Positions 6,820-7,802 of a stretch of 7,802 nucleotides of DNA are shown one piece after another. Positions within the stretch are counted from its first letter, which is position 1. Each line of letters begins with the position of its first letter. Position numbers and translations under genes: made by a program. The notes below the pieces were generated by a model. It searched no databases. It saw only the letters and a program-made list of their open reading frames with translations, and was not told the DNA's origin. Source of the stretch: Gemmatimonadota bacterium (GTDB taxonomy: Bacteria; Gemmatimonadota; Gemmatimonadetes; Longimicrobiales; Gaopeijiaceae); assembly GCA_015492755.1 (NCBI GenBank), contig WGEM01000234.1, positions 1 through 7,802 on the forward strand, in the 5' to 3' direction.

Positions 6820-7026
6820 ATGCACATCCTCCACTTCTCCCGGCGCTGTCCGCGCTGCGGCACCGAGACGCAGCGGGTACGGAGCCCGTGGTACTTCAAG
6901 CCGGCGAGGCTGCTCCTTCCGTGGTGGACGTCCACCCGCACATGCCTGGCGTGCGGGTGGCGCGGCCTGGTCTTCAAGTGGCCGGCGGTTCTTCGAGGGC
7001 GTAATTCGTCCTCAGGAACTCGGTGA
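6820..7026 (+). CDS. Small zinc-ribbon protein of unknown function
   Basis: This 68-residue basic protein carries two knuckle motifs, CPRCG (Cys10, Cys13) and CLACGW (Cys42, Cys45), the layout of a four-cysteine zinc ribbon. Between them lies a Trp- and Arg-rich hydrophobic segment (WYFKPARLLLPWW, residues 24-36) that could pack against nucleic acid, membrane or a partner. The two CxxC pairs in an otherwise Cys-free frame argue that it is a real gene and not a shadow. The start ATG at 6820 has only a weak ribosome site, and other start positions are not obvious. The last 18 codons overlap the end of the convergent cytochrome gene by 53 bp and look low-complexity, so only the first 50 residues or so are likely to be the conserved core. 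No specific family is recognised. RNA- or DNA-binding or a metallochaperone-like role is possible, but none can be assigned. Confidence 0.65.
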   Translation: MHILHFSRRCPRCGTETQRVRSPWYFKPARLLLPWWTSTRTCLACGWRGLVFKWPAVLRGRNSSSGTR

Positions 7027-7456
7027 TGAACCGCGCCACCGCATCGATGTCCCGATACTTGAGGCCCACCAGCCCCCAGTAGGGCATGCCCGCCACGTTG
7101 CCAGTGAAGATCTGGCGGCGCAGCCCGATGGGGTCGTCGGCGAATCGCCAGTCCTTCCGGAGGAAGGAGGGCGGGCGGAGCGTGTCGCCGTTCAGGATGA
7201 AGCCGCCGTCCCCGCGGCCGGTGCTCCCGTGGCACTTGGCGCAGGAGATGGTGAAGACCACCGAGCCGCGCTCGGTGGCCTTGGCGGGCGACTCCCAGGT
7301 GATGGTGTCGAAGACGGTGGAATCGAAGACCTGAGCCGCCGCCATCACGGTGTCGGCACGTGCCGCGAGGGGGTCGGCGGCCTGCTGGGGCTCGTGCGAC
7401 TGGCAGGCGGCGGTGGCCACCGCCGCCGCCAGCAGGCACATGGACGGACGGGTCAT
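6974..7456 (-). CDS. Monoheme class I cytochrome c lipoprotein
   Basis: This 160-residue periplasmic electron carrier should be anchored by a lipid. It begins with a short signal peptide whose lipobox (TAAC) puts the lipidated residue at Cys18. A linker of about 45 residues follows, then the heme site CAKCH (Cys72, Cys75, His76) in ISCAKCHGSTGRGDG. The likely sixth heme ligand is Met124 in GNVAGMPYWG. A C-terminal helix (IDAVARFITEFLRT) completes a class I fold. The start ATG at 7456 has a strong AGGGAGGT-type site upstream, and the frame extends further only because of base composition. The gene is divergent from a Tat-exported protein, with 146 bp between the starts, which suggests it passes electrons to or from that protein. 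Its 3' end overlaps the zinc-ribbon gene by 53 bp. Confidence 0.9.
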   Translation of the reverse strand: MTRPSMCLLAAAVATAACQSHEPQQAADPLAARADTVMAAAQVFDSTVFDTITWESPAKATERGSVVFTISCAKCHGSTGRGDGGFILNGDTLRPPSFLRKDWRFADDPIGLRRQIFTGNVAGMPYWGLVGLKYRDIDAVARFITEFLRTNYALEEPPAT

Positions 7457-7460
7457 GCTG

Positions 7461-7468
7461 CACCTCCC
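7461..7468 (-). promoter_or_regulatory. Strong ribosome binding site of the cytochrome gene
   Basis: On the - strand this reads GGGAGGTG, nearly ideal, ending 4 bases before the ATG. It fixes the start of the lipoprotein cytochrome and agrees with the signal peptide. Confidence 0.75.
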
Positions 7469-7484
7469 TGGCAGGGACGATCGT

Positions 7485-7497
7485 GCATCAACGATGC
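7485..7497. promoter_or_regulatory. Dyad GCATC-AAC-GATGC upstream of the cytochrome gene
   Basis: A perfect 5-bp dyad with a 3-base centre, overlapping a second dyad ATCGT-N6-ACGAT (7480-7495). It lies 28 bp upstream of the cytochrome ATG, a good place for an operator or leader hairpin. No promoter could be assigned. Confidence 0.3.
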
Positions 7498-7511
7498 CGG
7501 ATGATCCCGAA

Positions 7512-7525
7512 CCCCGCTGTCGGGG
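7512..7525. promoter_or_regulatory. Hairpin CCCCG-CTGT-CGGGG in the divergent region
   Basis: A perfect 5-bp GC stem with a 4-base loop, midway between the cytochrome and Tat-protein starts. No T-run follows on either strand. It could be a transcript-leader structure or a binding site; function unknown. Confidence 0.25.
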
Positions 7526-7542
7526 GAAGTCCGCTCTTGAGT

Positions 7543-7562
7543 GTGGGGCCCCCGACCCCCAC
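7543..7562. promoter_or_regulatory. Inverted repeat GTGGGG-N8-CCCCAC upstream of the Tat protein gene
   Basis: A 6-bp perfect inverted repeat, extendable by two G-U pairs in RNA, ends 40 bp before the ATG at 7603. It is the third dyad in this 146-bp divergent region. It may be an operator or leader hairpin. Confidence 0.25.
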
Positions 7563-7588
7563 GTTGAGCGCGGAGCCGACCCGAGCAG

Positions 7589-7596
7589 AGGAAGGA
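7589..7596 (+). promoter_or_regulatory. Ribosome binding site of the Tat protein gene
   Basis: AGGAAGGA ends 6 bases before the ATG at 7603, a near-ideal site that supports the reading of the partial gene at the window end. Confidence 0.7.
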
Positions 7597-7602
7597 TTGT
7601 CC

Positions 7603-7802
7603 ATGACCCACCGCAACGACCGCTCACCGAGCCCCGAACGTGGGCTCCCCCGACGCGACGCCCTGAAGCTGGGGGCGGCGGGCCTGGGTGCCGCGGCGCT
7701 GGGGCGATTCGGCGGGCGGGACGGCGCAGCCGCATCTGCCGCTGAGGCCGCCTGGCAGGAGCGGCCTCACCTGGGGCCGGCCCCCGAAACGCCATACGCC
7801 GA
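7603..7802 (+). CDS. Tat-exported protein, 5' end only
   Basis: The first 66 codons of a gene that runs off the window. The N-terminus is a twin-arginine signal: Arg17-Arg18 in LPRRDALKLG, then a weakly hydrophobic Ala/Gly/Leu stretch (23-35) and a possible cleavage after Ala-Ser-Ala at residue 46. The mature part begins about AEAAWQERPHLGPAPETPYA, which is too short to name a family. Tat substrates are folded before export and often hold metal or redox cofactors. Together with the divergent cytochrome c lipoprotein this suggests a periplasmic oxidoreductase, but metallopeptidases, amidohydrolases and other hydrolases also use such signals in these lineages. The ATG at 7603 has AGGAAGGA 6 bases upstream. 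The signal peptide is firm; the function is unknown. Confidence 0.8.
   Translation, partial: MTHRNDRSPSPERGLPRRDALKLGAAGLGAAALGRFGGRDGAAASAAEAAWQERPHLGPAPETPYA

Noticed and set aside
6434..7504. 356-residue + strand open frame across the amidohydrolase end and cytochrome gene
   Set aside because: Covers parts of three better-supported genes out of frame, with low-complexity composition.
7457..7795. Extension of the cytochrome frame upstream to 7795
   Set aside because: It would bury the lipoprotein signal peptide and ignore the strong ribosome site at 7461-7468; it also runs opposite the Tat signal gene.
1..7802. tRNA, rRNA, CRISPR array, insertion sequence or attachment site
   Set aside because: No spaced direct repeats, terminal inverted repeats, transposase motifs or RNA-gene signatures were seen on either strand.

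Overview
The window is very GC-rich (about 70% by eye) and tightly packed, with strong G/C preference at third codon positions and GTG and TTG starts. It looks like chromosomal DNA from a free-living, respiring, Gram-negative-type bacterium: there is a lipoprotein cytochrome c and a Tat-exported protein. The style would fit Gemmatimonadota or a similar high-GC soil or marine lineage, but no marker gene is present, so this placement is a weak inference. I see no rRNA, tRNA, IS element, phage gene or CRISPR array.

Layout, left to right: (1) 13-1335 (+), an APC-superfamily amino acid permease of the LAT-like type. (2) A 111-bp gap with a perfect 7-bp-stem hairpin, then 1447-3315 (+), a TTG-started protein with seven contiguous 34-residue TPRs fused to a PAPS-type sulfotransferase domain. 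(3) 3296-5584 (-), a second, different APC permease carrying two universal-stress-protein (USP) domains at its C-terminus; it overlaps the sulfotransferase gene tail to tail by 20 bp. (4) A 127-bp divergent intergenic region with several dyads. (5) 5712-6707 (+), a metal-dependent amidohydrolase of the ACMSD / amidohydrolase-2 family with its full ligand set. (6) 6820-7026 (+), a small two-CxxC zinc-ribbon protein, convergent with and overlapping (7) 6974-7456 (-), a monoheme cytochrome c lipoprotein. (8) A 146-bp divergent intergenic region with three dyads. (9) 7603 to the window end (+), the start of a Tat-exported protein that runs off the window.

The genes do not form one obvious pathway. 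The clearest functional pairing is the last one: a membrane-anchored cytochrome c divergent from a Tat substrate, the usual context for a periplasmic redox enzyme and its electron carrier. The two permeases imply amino acid or amine transport, one probably nucleotide- or stress-gated through its USP domains. The TPR-sulfotransferase and the ACMSD-like enzyme have no partner genes here, so their substrates cannot be named. No gap between genes exceeds 150 bp. I do not see strong evidence for a wholly new system; the most promising items are the APC-2xUSP fusion, the TPR-sulfotransferase, the zinc-ribbon microprotein and the cytochrome/Tat pair.
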